This document shows, in pieces, positions 7,398 to 16,756 of a DNA stretch of 64,000 nt (the first letter of the stretch is position 1; each line of letters begins with the position of its first letter). The notes below the pieces were generated by a model. The model saw nothing but the letters and a program-made list of their open reading frames with translations. It ran no database searches and had not been told where the DNA came from. The position numbers and the translations under genes were made by a program. This DNA comes from Cognataquiflexum rubidum (GTDB lineage: Bacteria; Bacteroidota; Bacteroidia; Cytophagales; Cyclobacteriaceae). The stretch lies in the NCBI RefSeq assembly GCF_022538115.1, contig NZ_JAKZAL010000016.1, forward strand, positions 62,001 to 126,000, written 5' to 3'.

Positions 7398-9995
7398 TTA
7401 AGGCTTTGTTTCTAAAGTAAATTCAAAGATCACTAAACCAAAAGCCGGAACAGATGCAGTCCATTCTTCAATTGTTTTTTGCTGCACTATCGTATTTCCA
7501 CTGTGATCAAGAACTTTCACTCCAGAGACCCTCGCTCCTTCCAAAGCAAAAAAGTCTATTTCCAAATCCGCATTTACGATTTCATTTTCCTGGTTGAGCA
7601 GCGTTATCCATAACTTATCCCCTTTTTCGCTGGAAGCAACCACATATTCGATGGATGGGTTGGAAACAGACACGGCATCAGGTACCATTTTCAGGACTGC
7701 CTTTTCGCCAAAAATTTTTCCTGCTTCAAAACCATAGCTTTGGTGTGGACCTACTTTTGGCGTAATAAATCCTCTCGGGAAGATTATCTTTCCATTTGAT
7801 CTCATTTCAATTTCTGCCAAAAGATAATCTGTAATCCAACCTATTTGCCACCAAGCATGGTGGGGGAAGGGTCCTGGTCCATTGTCCATTGCTTTCCAGT
7901 AATAAGATGCTACACCGGTTTTTTCATCTACAAAAGCATGTCTTCCAATCGCCGCCGAACGGGCCATATCTGCAAATATACGTTCACCGGTAAGTTGATG
8001 CATCCGGATAAACATGCCTGCATGACTTGCCAAAAGAATCGGTCCATGGAAATTTGCTGAACCTAGGGTTCCCCCATGCTCAAAACTCAATCCTGCTTGG
8101 GCTATCTCCCAATCTTGAACTTGCTTTCCATTAACTGTTTTGGTTTCTTGGCTTGGAATGGGATGGGTGTAAATGTAGGTGGTGTAAATCTTTGCAGCCT
8201 GAATAGCAGCATCCTGATACTTTTCCTCTCCCGTCAAGTCAAAAAGATCCAAAAAAGCCTGTGCTGTCTGACCTGTAGCAAAATCCGGGGCATACCTCAT
8301 ATCCCCACAAACCCCCAAAAAACTTCCGTTTTTGACTCCGTTTTCAAGATACCAATCCGCACCTCGGATGGCTGCATCCAGATATTTTTGATCCTTCAAA
8401 ATCCGGTATGCCACCAATAATCCATAGAAAGTCGGCCTAAAATCCTTCAATTCTAGGAATATTTCTTCTTCCTCTCTGCTGTAAGCTACTGCCCAGCTCC
8501 CGTCTTCTTTTTGCCAATCCAAAAGCAAATCAGCTCCAAGATTGAGTCTGTTTTTCAGTTCCTCATTTTCCGGTTCGAATAGAAGGATATTACCAATATC
8601 CAGCATGATGTAATAAGTCAAGGCAATTGGTTCTACCATTTTACCCCATTCTTCCACAAAAATTTTGGGCTTCGAAAGAAAATACTGCCCAATTGCAGCA
8701 CCCTGAAAAAATCCCTCGGAAGTTTGTTGTTGGGCCAATTTGAAATTAAGAGCAAAGGGTAACACTTTTTCCTTTAAATAAGAACTGCCTGTGGCATTTG
8801 CCAGCATCCACATAGCTCCATAATCGGCGTTTTTCATAGCATCTTTGTCAGAACCGACTACGCCGCCGAGATAGGCTTGGGCACCGATTTTAACCCCCTC
8901 GAAATTTTCAATTCTCCAAAGGGAAGTGACCGGATCCGTAAGGTAACCATACATATCATTCAATCTGCTGCTTAAAGACTGACTGTTTTTTCTCAGTCGT
9001 AATCCTTTTTCAAATTCGAAAACATTATATACTGCATGATTTAAGGTCTCAAACCAATCGCGATCGGATAAGCTAAACCTAAAGCCAAATTCTACGGATT
9101 CCCCTTTTTTCCGCTCAGACTCATATTGCCCCAATACGGGGTAATAGAGTGAGGGTGTAAGCTCTGAATTCCGGTTCATATGGGATAATCCCACATTCCA
9201 GTCATAGTGCGTCAGCTGATCTTTTTTCCATGGATCTCTTCCCAATTCGGGGTTGGAGATAAGAGCCAAGGTAAATCCAAGCTTTGAACTGATGATTGGA
9301 CTTAAGGTAGTGGTCGTCTTTTCGCTGAAAATAATGGGGGAGGAGGGAACTCCATTTCCATATCCGTATCCCAAAACCAGATTACTTTCTAATTTATTTC
9401 CGTGAAAGTATCCGGGAACTGTTGCCCACTCTAAATCGGCCTCTGGAATGGTAAGGAGAGTCGGGCTACTTAAGGAATAGTAACCGTCTCGTGAAACTTC
9501 AAGGTTTTCCTCAATGAGTATGTCTTGAGGATACTTCGGGTCAAGGCTCCAAGTAATCATTACCGTACCCCAATCTGTTTTTTCCTTGAATTGGACCTTG
9601 TTCTCTCCAATTTGTTGGGCTTCGTCGGGAAAGAACTCAATAGTTTCTCCCGCAGTATTGAGGGCTACTGGATTGACTTGTTCCTTCCAATGTTCAGTTT
9701 GGTACTTATAAATTTCTTCGGGGAATTTCTGTCCTGTGGTGGTCTGGTAAGGCTGCTCGGATCTTTCTTCAGGCCTGGTTTCAGCCCTGATCAAGGTGTA
9801 TTTCCCCGAAGTATTGGGTAGGGTTTGCCATTTTCCTTCCACCTTGATGGCAACCTCACTGATTTTATAACCTTCTTCTCTAAGTTCCCAGCCGATTTTC
9901 AAATGGTCATTTTCCAAAATAAAATCTGGTTCCTTTTGTAAAAGGGAACAAGAAAAAAGAAGGCTAAGCAACAGGCAATTAATTAATTGTTTCAT
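7398..9995 (-). CDS. Large lipoprotein with predicted alpha/alpha-toroid, unknown family
   Basis: About 865 residues from ATG 9995; an upstream ATG at 10019 would spoil the signal peptide. MKQLINCLLLSLLFSCSLLQ is a lipoprotein signal with Cys at about 16. The first 300 residues look beta-rich. The centre is helical and has repeated hairpins of the six-hairpin glycosidase kind, such as LNLGADLLLDWQKEDGSW, YLDAAIRGADWYLENG and YQDAAIQAAKIY. The end is a beta domain. This order (beta sandwich, toroid, beta domain) is common in polysaccharide lyases and unsaturated glycosidases, but I recognise no family signature. The C-terminal third (RSAAIGRHAF, then DYLLAEIEMRSNGKI) resembles the next gene upstream, so the two look like distant paralogues. 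Probable cell-surface or periplasmic role in glycan processing. Confidence 0.6.
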   Translation of the reverse strand: MKQLINCLLLSLLFSCSLLQKEPDFILENDHLKIGWELREEGYKISEVAIKVEGKWQTLPNTSGKYTLIRAETRPEERSEQPYQTTTGQKFPEEIYKYQTEHWKEQVNPVALNTAGETIEFFPDEAQQIGENKVQFKEKTDWGTVMITWSLDPKYPQDILIEENLEVSRDGYYSLSSPTLLTIPEADLEWATVPGYFHGNKLESNLVLGYGYGNGVPSSPIIFSEKTTTTLSPIISSKLGFTLALISNPELGRDPWKKDQLTHYDWNVGLSHMNRNSELTPSLYYPVLGQYESERKKGESVEFGFRFSLSDRDWFETLNHAVYNVFEFEKGLRLRKNSQSLSSRLNDMYGYLTDPVTSLWRIENFEGVKIGAQAYLGGVVGSDKDAMKNADYGAMWMLANATGSSYLKEKVLPFALNFKLAQQQTSEGFFQGAAIGQYFLSKPKIFVEEWGKMVEPIALTYYIMLDIGNILLFEPENEELKNRLNLGADLLLDWQKEDGSWAVAYSREEEEIFLELKDFRPTFYGLLVAYRILKDQKYLDAAIRGADWYLENGVKNGSFLGVCGDMRYAPDFATGQTAQAFLDLFDLTGEEKYQDAAIQAAKIYTTYIYTHPIPSQETKTVNGKQVQDWEIAQAGLSFEHGGTLGSANFHGPILLASHAGMFIRMHQLTGERIFADMARSAAIGRHAFVDEKTGVASYYWKAMDNGPGPFPHHAWWQIGWITDYLLAEIEMRSNGKIIFPRGFITPKVGPHQSYGFEAGKIFGEKAVLKMVPDAVSVSNPSIEYVVASSEKGDKLWITLLNQENEIVNADLEIDFFALEGARVSGVKVLDHSGNTIVQQKTIEEWTASVPAFGLVIFEFTLETKP

Positions 9996-10038
9996 AGTTT
10001 TTGGGTTGAAAAGGCGCATGATTTAAGTGATGGCTTTC

Positions 10039-12864
10039 TTAAAACTTATATTTTTCACTAATCTCCTCCTTACCTTGAAGGTTTGAAGCGGAAAACCAAA
10101 AGGAACTTCCTTCTTTCATTTCCTTGATGGGAATGGTAAATTCAAAAGGATAATTTTCATCTATTTGGTTTTTGACACTGCCATTCTTATCCTCGTAAAA
10201 CAGGGTAACGCTAGAAAAACGGGAGTCATCCTCCTGTAGATAAAAATAAGCCCTTCGGTCGTATTCACCCAGGTTGATAACCATGACACGGGCCCTTCCA
10301 AAATCAAATTCATGAAGGCTATTATTGGATGGTATTCCTTTGGCCAAGATTTTTTGTTGAAAACCTACCTTTGGCGAAAGCCCCTCCACTTTAACTGCTG
10401 TAATTCCATTGCCAGGCACCTCTACCTCAAAGGTAGAAGCACCTTTTGGTGAGGCTTTTCCGTCCTCCCAATTTTCTATATTTCCAATAGAACCCGTTGT
10501 CCAATCAGGATTGATCATTACAGTGGCTTTCACAACATCCTTTGACTGATTGGTAAATGCCAAATAAAGTCCGGACTCATTGTACCCGGCGATGTAGTTT
10601 AATTGAGGGTGTGAAACTGTCAATAAATTTTTGGGCATCCACAGTTGGACACCTTCCTCATCATAAAACTTTCCGGGTTGACTGCCATACAATTTATTTT
10701 GTAAATAAGCATATCCCTCCATGTATTCGGAAGGAAAATCAATTTTCCCCTTAGACCTGACAAATGCATCAGTGACCAAATAATCGAGTAACATACTGGC
10801 CATGGGAAGGATATGGTTATAATGAAAGGAATTTACGCTCAAAGCTTTATGCTCGCGTAGGGGGTAATCGGCTTTTTCATAGGCTGTAGTCCTTGCTGTA
10901 TTGATATGGTAACCGGGGAAGTTTTGATAGCGTCCTATAATGGCTGACTTTGCTACTTCCTTTAAAAATATATCATCAGCGTAATACCCCAAACGCAACA
11001 TCCATGGGGCATAATTGGCCATAAATATGGCACGGTGACCTTGACTGGTTCCTGAAGATTCAGCGGTCAGTCCGATTTCGGAAAGCCGCCATGCTTCGAC
11101 TTTTTCTTCCGGAAAATACATCTGCTCATGCCCTTTTGATTTTAGATACCAATAAAGAGGTGCTTTTCCATCCTTATTGACCAAAATACTGGTATCCGGA
11201 ATTGAGGGAGACATCCAAGTAAACATGGTATATCTACGAGCTCCATCTTGCGCTGCCTTAAGGTATTTTTTGTCTTGAGTGATCTCATATAATTCTGTTA
11301 ATTCTACCCATTTAGGGGTGAAAGCATTCCAAAAAAATAATCCAGGGGCATCAGAATCTTGAAAATCAGTTTGCTTGATTTCAATCCTTTTTTGGATGTA
11401 TTCATCCGCTCCGGTTATTGCCAATTTGAGAAACTTCTCCTCCTGGGTGGCCTTATAAATTTGCAGGGCATTGACCCAAGAATCTCCCTTTTCTGCTACA
11501 TCCAAGTTACGGATACGACTCCTTGCAAACTCCTTTTTTGCCAATTCCAGAAAAAAAACATTGGATTGGCCTAGAATATTATACAGAGAAGTGAGTTCGG
11601 AAACCGGCGCTATTGGACCAGTCATACTCCTGGAAGGATGCTGGATTTTTTGTTTGGCGTCAAGCGAAAAAAGAAATTTCTCTCTGGACAACATGTACTC
11701 CAAGGTAGGATAAGCTCTTTGTTCAAACATCACCGAATCATCCATCACAATGACCAATTCCAAAGGATTCAAACTCGAGACATTTTTTACCGCACCCGGA
11801 ACATCCGTGGAATAAGCAAAACCCTTTAATGAATCTACAAACCAAGCATAATCGGACATGGAATAGTCCACCATATTTTCAAATGTCTGGTTCAATGAAA
11901 CCGTTTCATTTTTTCTGTAATCTTTAAACCCAAAGTCACTTCTTGCAATATTTTCAAAAGCTTCGTGGATTTCTCCGGGTTCAATTACCATGAAAGATTT
12001 AAATTGAAAAGTATCTCCAACCTTCATCTGGGATCCCTCTCCTCCTGGCACCGGGGCAAATAATTGGGGCTGGGCTTTTCCCTCCTCATTTCTAACCATA
12101 ACCCCAAACCGACTATTTGTTGGTAACGGTAGAGGATCAAAAGGGAATTCTTCAGATGCAGCCATTACCCCAATGGAATGGGTTCCATCATGGACCAAAG
12201 CGGTAGGAATCGGACAGCGAAAAGCCAACGTCATTACTGGGCTTTCCGGAAATCTTTTTTCCTGCCAGATCAGCGGCTGCCATATTTCCTTCACCTGGGA
12301 AAGCATAAATTCGGGAGCACCGGTATAACCCACCGAAAAGAAACCGTCTTTTTTCGGTGTGATCCGAAACGTGATAGATGGATGTCTGCCTTCCAAATCA
12401 GAGACTTCGGCTGAAAAATTAAAAAATTCATGATCGTCAAAAATCATCTGAACCGTGCCTTCCTTCATTTCCAAAGATGCCGCATTGATAGGAAACACCT
12501 TACCTGCATTAAATGGATTGGAGCTTCTTTTGGCTGCCTCTCCTTCCAAGATAGTATCATCAAAACCATCTCCTACTGAGCTTTCACTTCTTTTTACCTT
12601 TCCAAGATCTGCACTTTTTCCCTTATAAGCCGTCCAGGTTATGATGTTATAAGGAACCCCCGCTATTCCGGCTGGCCTCATGGCCATATCCGGATTCTCT
12701 TCACTGTAAATGATTGAAAAAGAAGGCTGAAACTGGTAGGTGATTCCGTTCCTGAGGATGATTATCTGGTTATTTTCTACATGAACTTTGTCATCTTTCC
12801 CGGAAGTACAGCTTAAAATTGATAATACAATAAAGGCAATCGAGACTTTTGAAATACTATTCAT
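10039..12864 (-). CDS. Large lipoprotein with predicted alpha/alpha-toroid, unknown family (paralogue of the next gene)
   Basis: About 941 residues from ATG 12864 (MNSISKVSIAFIVLSILSC, lipobox ILSC); the longer frame from 12909 adds a non-signal extension. A beta-rich N-terminal part of about 350 residues is followed by helical hairpins (WVNALQIYKATQEEKFLKLA, WVELTELYEITQDKKYLKAA) and a beta-rich end. The segment FLKEVAKSAIIGRYQNFPGY, then MLLDYLVTDAFVRSKGKIDFP, parallels ARSAAIGRHAF and DYLLAEIEMRSNGKIIFP in the protein encoded downstream, at the same place in the layout. Family is not recognised. Membership of the locus and architecture suggest a glycosidase or lyase anchored to a membrane. 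Confidence 0.6.
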   Translation of the reverse strand: MNSISKVSIAFIVLSILSCTSGKDDKVHVENNQIIILRNGITYQFQPSFSIIYSEENPDMAMRPAGIAGVPYNIITWTAYKGKSADLGKVKRSESSVGDGFDDTILEGEAAKRSSNPFNAGKVFPINAASLEMKEGTVQMIFDDHEFFNFSAEVSDLEGRHPSITFRITPKKDGFFSVGYTGAPEFMLSQVKEIWQPLIWQEKRFPESPVMTLAFRCPIPTALVHDGTHSIGVMAASEEFPFDPLPLPTNSRFGVMVRNEEGKAQPQLFAPVPGGEGSQMKVGDTFQFKSFMVIEPGEIHEAFENIARSDFGFKDYRKNETVSLNQTFENMVDYSMSDYAWFVDSLKGFAYSTDVPGAVKNVSSLNPLELVIVMDDSVMFEQRAYPTLEYMLSREKFLFSLDAKQKIQHPSRSMTGPIAPVSELTSLYNILGQSNVFFLELAKKEFARSRIRNLDVAEKGDSWVNALQIYKATQEEKFLKLAITGADEYIQKRIEIKQTDFQDSDAPGLFFWNAFTPKWVELTELYEITQDKKYLKAAQDGARRYTMFTWMSPSIPDTSILVNKDGKAPLYWYLKSKGHEQMYFPEEKVEAWRLSEIGLTAESSGTSQGHRAIFMANYAPWMLRLGYYADDIFLKEVAKSAIIGRYQNFPGYHINTARTTAYEKADYPLREHKALSVNSFHYNHILPMASMLLDYLVTDAFVRSKGKIDFPSEYMEGYAYLQNKLYGSQPGKFYDEEGVQLWMPKNLLTVSHPQLNYIAGYNESGLYLAFTNQSKDVVKATVMINPDWTTGSIGNIENWEDGKASPKGASTFEVEVPGNGITAVKVEGLSPKVGFQQKILAKGIPSNNSLHEFDFGRARVMVINLGEYDRRAYFYLQEDDSRFSSVTLFYEDKNGSVKNQIDENYPFEFTIPIKEMKEGSSFWFSASNLQGKEEISEKYKF

Positions 12865-12999
12865 TGTTGAAAGGATCGTTTTAGCGTTTATTGAATTTTT
12901 ACCAAGCAACCTGACATTGAAGCTTTGCCTGCAGACTTTTTGTTTTCATTGTTGATTTTCATAATCAAACCTTACTTTGAATATCTCATTTATAGTATG

Positions 13000-14118
13000 T
13001 CAATATCTAACATAGGCCGGATCAAAAAACAAGGGAATGTCTCCTGCCTGACTGGCTTCGATAAGATCTTCTGTATTATTTTCAAAAACACCCAACTCCC
13101 AGCTATCCCGCCAGGTAATTAAAAATTTATCATCTTCAATAGTTACCGGGAGCCATACATGCCTGCTATCAATTGGATTTTCAGGTTTATTGATGTCAAA
13201 AATTGCGATGTAGGCATCTTTCCGTCCCATAACAGGAAGTATAAATGTAGATTGACCACCATACGTTTTTTCTTTCCCAAGACCATTTTCAGGATTCACT
13301 CCCCGGCATGGATTGCCTTGCGATATCCAGGGTCCTGTCAGTGATTTACTTGTAAAGTATCTCGCAGGATTAGGATCCCAACCTGTTGATCCTGATCCTA
13401 ATAAATGATAGATTCCATTTCGTTTAACAATTGCAGGTGCCTCTGTCTTTTCTGTGATACCTTCGCAAATTTCATATTCTCCTTCGGGCAAAAAGTAATC
13501 ATCACTCATTTTGCCCACCACAAAAGCTTTATCCGGCTTTCTTACAGTAAGATGATAAAGGTCTCCGTTCTCCTCCTGAAACATAGCGAAATCCCCGGAG
13601 CCACTCAAAGAGCCGGCACCCAGAAATTTGTGACTGTAAACGAAGGGTCCCGAAGGGCTATCGGATGAGGCAACGCCCACATAGCCTGTAGTAACCCCTT
13701 CTCCCTTCAAATAAAGTTTAAAAAAGGCTACAAACTTTTTTGTTTTGGTATTGTAAACCACTTTGGGACGGTCAAAATTGCACTCGTATGCCAAGTCGTG
13801 ACTATCATCATCGTAAACAAGAGATAGAACCAATCCCTTATCAGCCCAGTTGATCAAGTCATTTGAAGCATAACAATGAATGCCGCCATCTGCAAATGTT
13901 TTCTCAGAAAGTCCTTCGATTTTATGTGTTCCATACCAATAATAAACGCCTTTGTAGTGGAGAAGTCCACCTCCATGAGCATTGATCGGAACACCGTTGG
14001 TGTCTGACCAGATTTGAGCAGGTCGAAAATCGGTCTGTTTTAAATATTGTATCTGTGCCTGATTTAAACCGGGATAACTTATAAGAACGGCAAAAATTAA
14101 AATAGAGAGTAGTTTCAT
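13000..14118 (-). CDS. Secreted GH43-like glycoside hydrolase
   Basis: A 372-residue protein with signal peptide MKLLSILIFAVLISYPGLNQ. A single five-bladed propeller is suggested by INAHGGGLLHYKGVYYWYGT, then NLINWADKG-like blades (LINWADKGLVL), CNFDRPKVVYN, TEAPAIVKRNGIYHLLGSGSTGW and WISQGNP. This matches GH43 enzymes of the subfamily that includes exo-beta-1,3-galactanases, in which a glutamate after the third blade (TEAPAI) is the likely catalytic acid. The enzyme would fit a galactose-releasing locus with GalK and GalM. Linkage specificity is inference. Confidence 0.75.
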   Translation of the reverse strand: MKLLSILIFAVLISYPGLNQAQIQYLKQTDFRPAQIWSDTNGVPINAHGGGLLHYKGVYYWYGTHKIEGLSEKTFADGGIHCYASNDLINWADKGLVLSLVYDDDSHDLAYECNFDRPKVVYNTKTKKFVAFFKLYLKGEGVTTGYVGVASSDSPSGPFVYSHKFLGAGSLSGSGDFAMFQEENGDLYHLTVRKPDKAFVVGKMSDDYFLPEGEYEICEGITEKTEAPAIVKRNGIYHLLGSGSTGWDPNPARYFTSKSLTGPWISQGNPCRGVNPENGLGKEKTYGGQSTFILPVMGRKDAYIAIFDINKPENPIDSRHVWLPVTIEDDKFLITWRDSWELGVFENNTEDLIEASQAGDIPLFFDPAYVRY

Positions 14119-14146
14119 AGGTTTAAAACATTATTGTTTTTTGAAT

Positions 14147-14440
14147 CTATTTCAGCGGTATCTGCACGTTGTGTGAATGCCCCAGTGTTTCGTTGACGGT
14201 ACAAAGTAAGGCGACCAGTTTGCCATTTTCGAAGAAGGTTTGCGACCTTTCCAATGCTTCCAGCTTTTTGATTGATCCATCAGCCATTTTTACATTCAAA
14301 TTGGAAACCAATGGGTTTTTGGCCAGTTTCCAATTTAGGCCATCGAGCGAATAGAAAAGAACAAGGCTTCGACCTGCATCTGTAAAATCGCCATTCATAT
14401 TTTTGACAATAGCGTAAGTCTGTCCATATTTTTCTCCTAA
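14147..14440 (-). pseudogene. C-terminal remnant of a propeller-type glycosidase
   Basis: An open stretch of about 98 codons in frame with, and directly after, the stop of the FAD oxidoreductase gene: TAA, four codons, TAG, then LGEKYGQTYAIVKNMNGDF onward to HNVQIPLK. The sequence SLDGLNWKLAKNPLV, LEALERSQTFFENGKLVALL and the ending NVQIPLK match the last blade of beta-propeller glycosidases (GH43-like and related). The N-terminal blades are missing, and no start codon gives a sensible protein. I read it as the tail of a gene whose front was lost by deletion. A short expressed protein from ATG 14398 (83 residues) is possible but unlikely. Confidence 0.6.
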
Positions 14441-14455
14441 CTATCCTTGAGAATT

Positions 14456-16753
14456 TTAGTCATTAGACAAACTGTAACAGCTAATCCCAAAAACACTCAG
14501 GGGAACAGATTCCGCTCTTTTTTCAAATTCGAAAGTCAATTTCTGTGTCCTGATTGGAGATGGGAACTGGACTTTTTGGATGGTCTGGTGATTTTCTTTT
14601 TTATGATAAATCACCGCCCCTGAATCATCTTTTATCATAAATGACTTGGTACAAAACGGGATTTCACTTTCGGGATGTCCCATCAGTGTGGATTCCATTG
14701 GATGGTCAAAATCTGTATCAAAATGGAGTTGAACTGTCGAAATTTTCTGCTCTTTAGTCCATTCCAAAGTCAAGGAAGGATTGCTATCTTCCAAAGAAGC
14801 AACCCAGGCATTGGGTTGCGTCGTAGGTCTGAAAATCCCGCTCCTTATATTTTCTTTTGAAAAAAGACGGAGACTTCGGGCCAACTCAAAGGCCAGGTTA
14901 TGTCCTTGTAGTCTTCGCTCCGGCACCCAAAATTCAAACGAATCGATCCCGATTCCGGGAGGCGGTTCCTGCCTACTGCTTGTCGCCACTGACTTATTAA
15001 ACTTATTGAAAACAGAAAGCAAGCCCGTCACCCTGGCATTGGAGCACTTCAGCATCAAAGCAGAGTTGGCCACAAACGTGACAAAAACATACTGAGGAAC
15101 TGAAATTGAATGCTGCTGGAAAGAAAACGAATAGAAATTCTCTCCGGGCTCAATATCTATTTCCAAATGTTCCAGAATGACTTCCGGAGTGTAATTTTCT
15201 GTTTTCTCGCTAACTCTAAGCTCAACTGCCAGCTTAGAGTTCACAGCAGATTTTACCTGAATTTTCATTTCCGGAACCACTCCAGACTGGATAGGTATCA
15301 TCTGGGCCATAGAAAAATCCAAAGGATACCATGGTCCATCGAAAGGAAGTCCACTGAATTCCAACTCGGAGGAGCTCGTTATTTTTGCCTCTTTTATCAA
15401 GTCTAACTTATCTTCCAACCGGAAATGGGGGATATATTGGCCTGATTCAATGAGGCTTTGTTGCAACATTTCTATCCACTTTCCTTCTCTCAAATCGGCA
15501 GGAAGAAGTTTGTTCTGAATACAGATGGAAGCTGCAAGTCCCACCGCTTGGGTATTGTGGGCACAAGTGGCCATCACCCTTGATGATCCAAAAGCTACAT
15601 GAGTCGCACTGATTAACCTTCCCCCCAAAAACAAATTTTTGATGTTCTTGCTGTACATTGTTCTGTAAGGGATTTGATAAACTCCCTTGCTGTGCCATTG
15701 CGTGCAGCCTGGTTTATCGCCAAAAACTCCCTCAGCTGGATGAAGATCCAAGGCCCAACCCCCAAATGAAACAGCATCAAAATGAGGTCTTTGCTCCACT
15801 ACATCCTTTTGGGTAAGCATGTAATCCCCTTCAAATCGTCGGCTTTCCCGTTTGCCGGGAATCGTCCCTACCCATTCTAAGGTAAGGTTTTCCGAATCAG
15901 GATATTCTCCGGAATTTTTGATATGGTTCCAAATGCCATAGATGACCCGCCACAATTCCCATTTGATTTCTTCACTGTCGTGGATGGTATCTTTCCGCCC
16001 GCCATATTCCACCCACCAAAGGCGACATCCATGTTCTTTCAGATTGAAGCTTCTAAATCTTGGTAATTTGGCAATTTCTGTATTGGCATAGGAGGGGGGG
16101 ATAAACCGCACCGGTTTTCCTGTATCCTTACTGTAGAAATACAAAGAATGGCCTAACAACTCGCCATAAGTCTGATCAGGGGCAAACCCTTCATCAAATT
16201 CCTCTTTGGACTCAGCACCAATTCTATAAGCAGCTCCGACGAGAAATCCTAAAATACCATCTCCTGAAGCATCAACGAATAGAGGTGCTTTGAGTAAATA
16301 TTCAGTTGAATTTTGACTACAAAAGGCTAGGACAGATTCAATCTGATCATCTCCTTTTTTGTTCAGATCGTAAGCGGCTGTATTGAGCAATAAGCGGATA
16401 TTGGGTTCTAAGCTTACTTTTTCGATCAATATTGTATCCAAAATCAAAGGATTTCCCTCCGGATTTCGGTATAGGTTTTCTACTAGAATCTCATCCACAA
16501 CACCGCCTTCTCTCGCCCACCTGTTGTTGTTTCCCATATGGGAAGTAGCCCCCAAAATCCAAAGTCTGACTTCGGAAGATCCATTTCCTCCAAGCACAGG
16601 TCGGTCTTGGACCAAAGTCACTTTAACCCCATGTCTTGCAGCAGTGATAGCGCAGCATGTTCCGGCCAATCCACCTCCTACAATTACCAAATCAGAAGAT
16701 ATATTCTCTGTTTTTAGTTTTCTTTTCCCGACTACAAAGTCCTCCTTTTTCAT
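14456..16753 (-). CDS. FAD-dependent oxidoreductase (FAD_oxidored family), cytoplasmic
   Basis: A 765-residue protein. The dinucleotide-binding motif VIVGGGLAGTCCAITAARHG begins near residue 23 and is followed by VLGGNGSSEVRLW, typical of the FAD_oxidored family (PF12831) found in sugar-degradation loci. The FAD domain closes with NLFLGGRLISATHVAFGSSR near residue 390. After about residue 470 comes an extra region of about 300 residues with beta character, whose function I cannot name. No signal peptide is seen, so it should act in the cytoplasm, unlike the paralogue at 18488-20308. It follows the symporter gene by 3 bp, so the two are co-transcribed. The substrate is unknown; oxidation of a sugar or glycoside is the usual guess. 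Confidence 0.75.
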   Translation of the reverse strand: MKKEDFVVGKRKLKTENISSDLVIVGGGLAGTCCAITAARHGVKVTLVQDRPVLGGNGSSEVRLWILGATSHMGNNNRWAREGGVVDEILVENLYRNPEGNPLILDTILIEKVSLEPNIRLLLNTAAYDLNKKGDDQIESVLAFCSQNSTEYLLKAPLFVDASGDGILGFLVGAAYRIGAESKEEFDEGFAPDQTYGELLGHSLYFYSKDTGKPVRFIPPSYANTEIAKLPRFRSFNLKEHGCRLWWVEYGGRKDTIHDSEEIKWELWRVIYGIWNHIKNSGEYPDSENLTLEWVGTIPGKRESRRFEGDYMLTQKDVVEQRPHFDAVSFGGWALDLHPAEGVFGDKPGCTQWHSKGVYQIPYRTMYSKNIKNLFLGGRLISATHVAFGSSRVMATCAHNTQAVGLAASICIQNKLLPADLREGKWIEMLQQSLIESGQYIPHFRLEDKLDLIKEAKITSSSELEFSGLPFDGPWYPLDFSMAQMIPIQSGVVPEMKIQVKSAVNSKLAVELRVSEKTENYTPEVILEHLEIDIEPGENFYSFSFQQHSISVPQYVFVTFVANSALMLKCSNARVTGLLSVFNKFNKSVATSSRQEPPPGIGIDSFEFWVPERRLQGHNLAFELARSLRLFSKENIRSGIFRPTTQPNAWVASLEDSNPSLTLEWTKEQKISTVQLHFDTDFDHPMESTLMGHPESEIPFCTKSFMIKDDSGAVIYHKKENHQTIQKVQFPSPIRTQKLTFEFEKRAESVPLSVFGISCYSLSND

Positions 16754-16756
16754 ATA

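Noticed and set aside
14147-14398. Stand-alone 83-residue gene
   Set aside because: Open frame continues upstream of the ATG with family-like residues (GQTYAIVKN), so it is a broken end of a larger gene.
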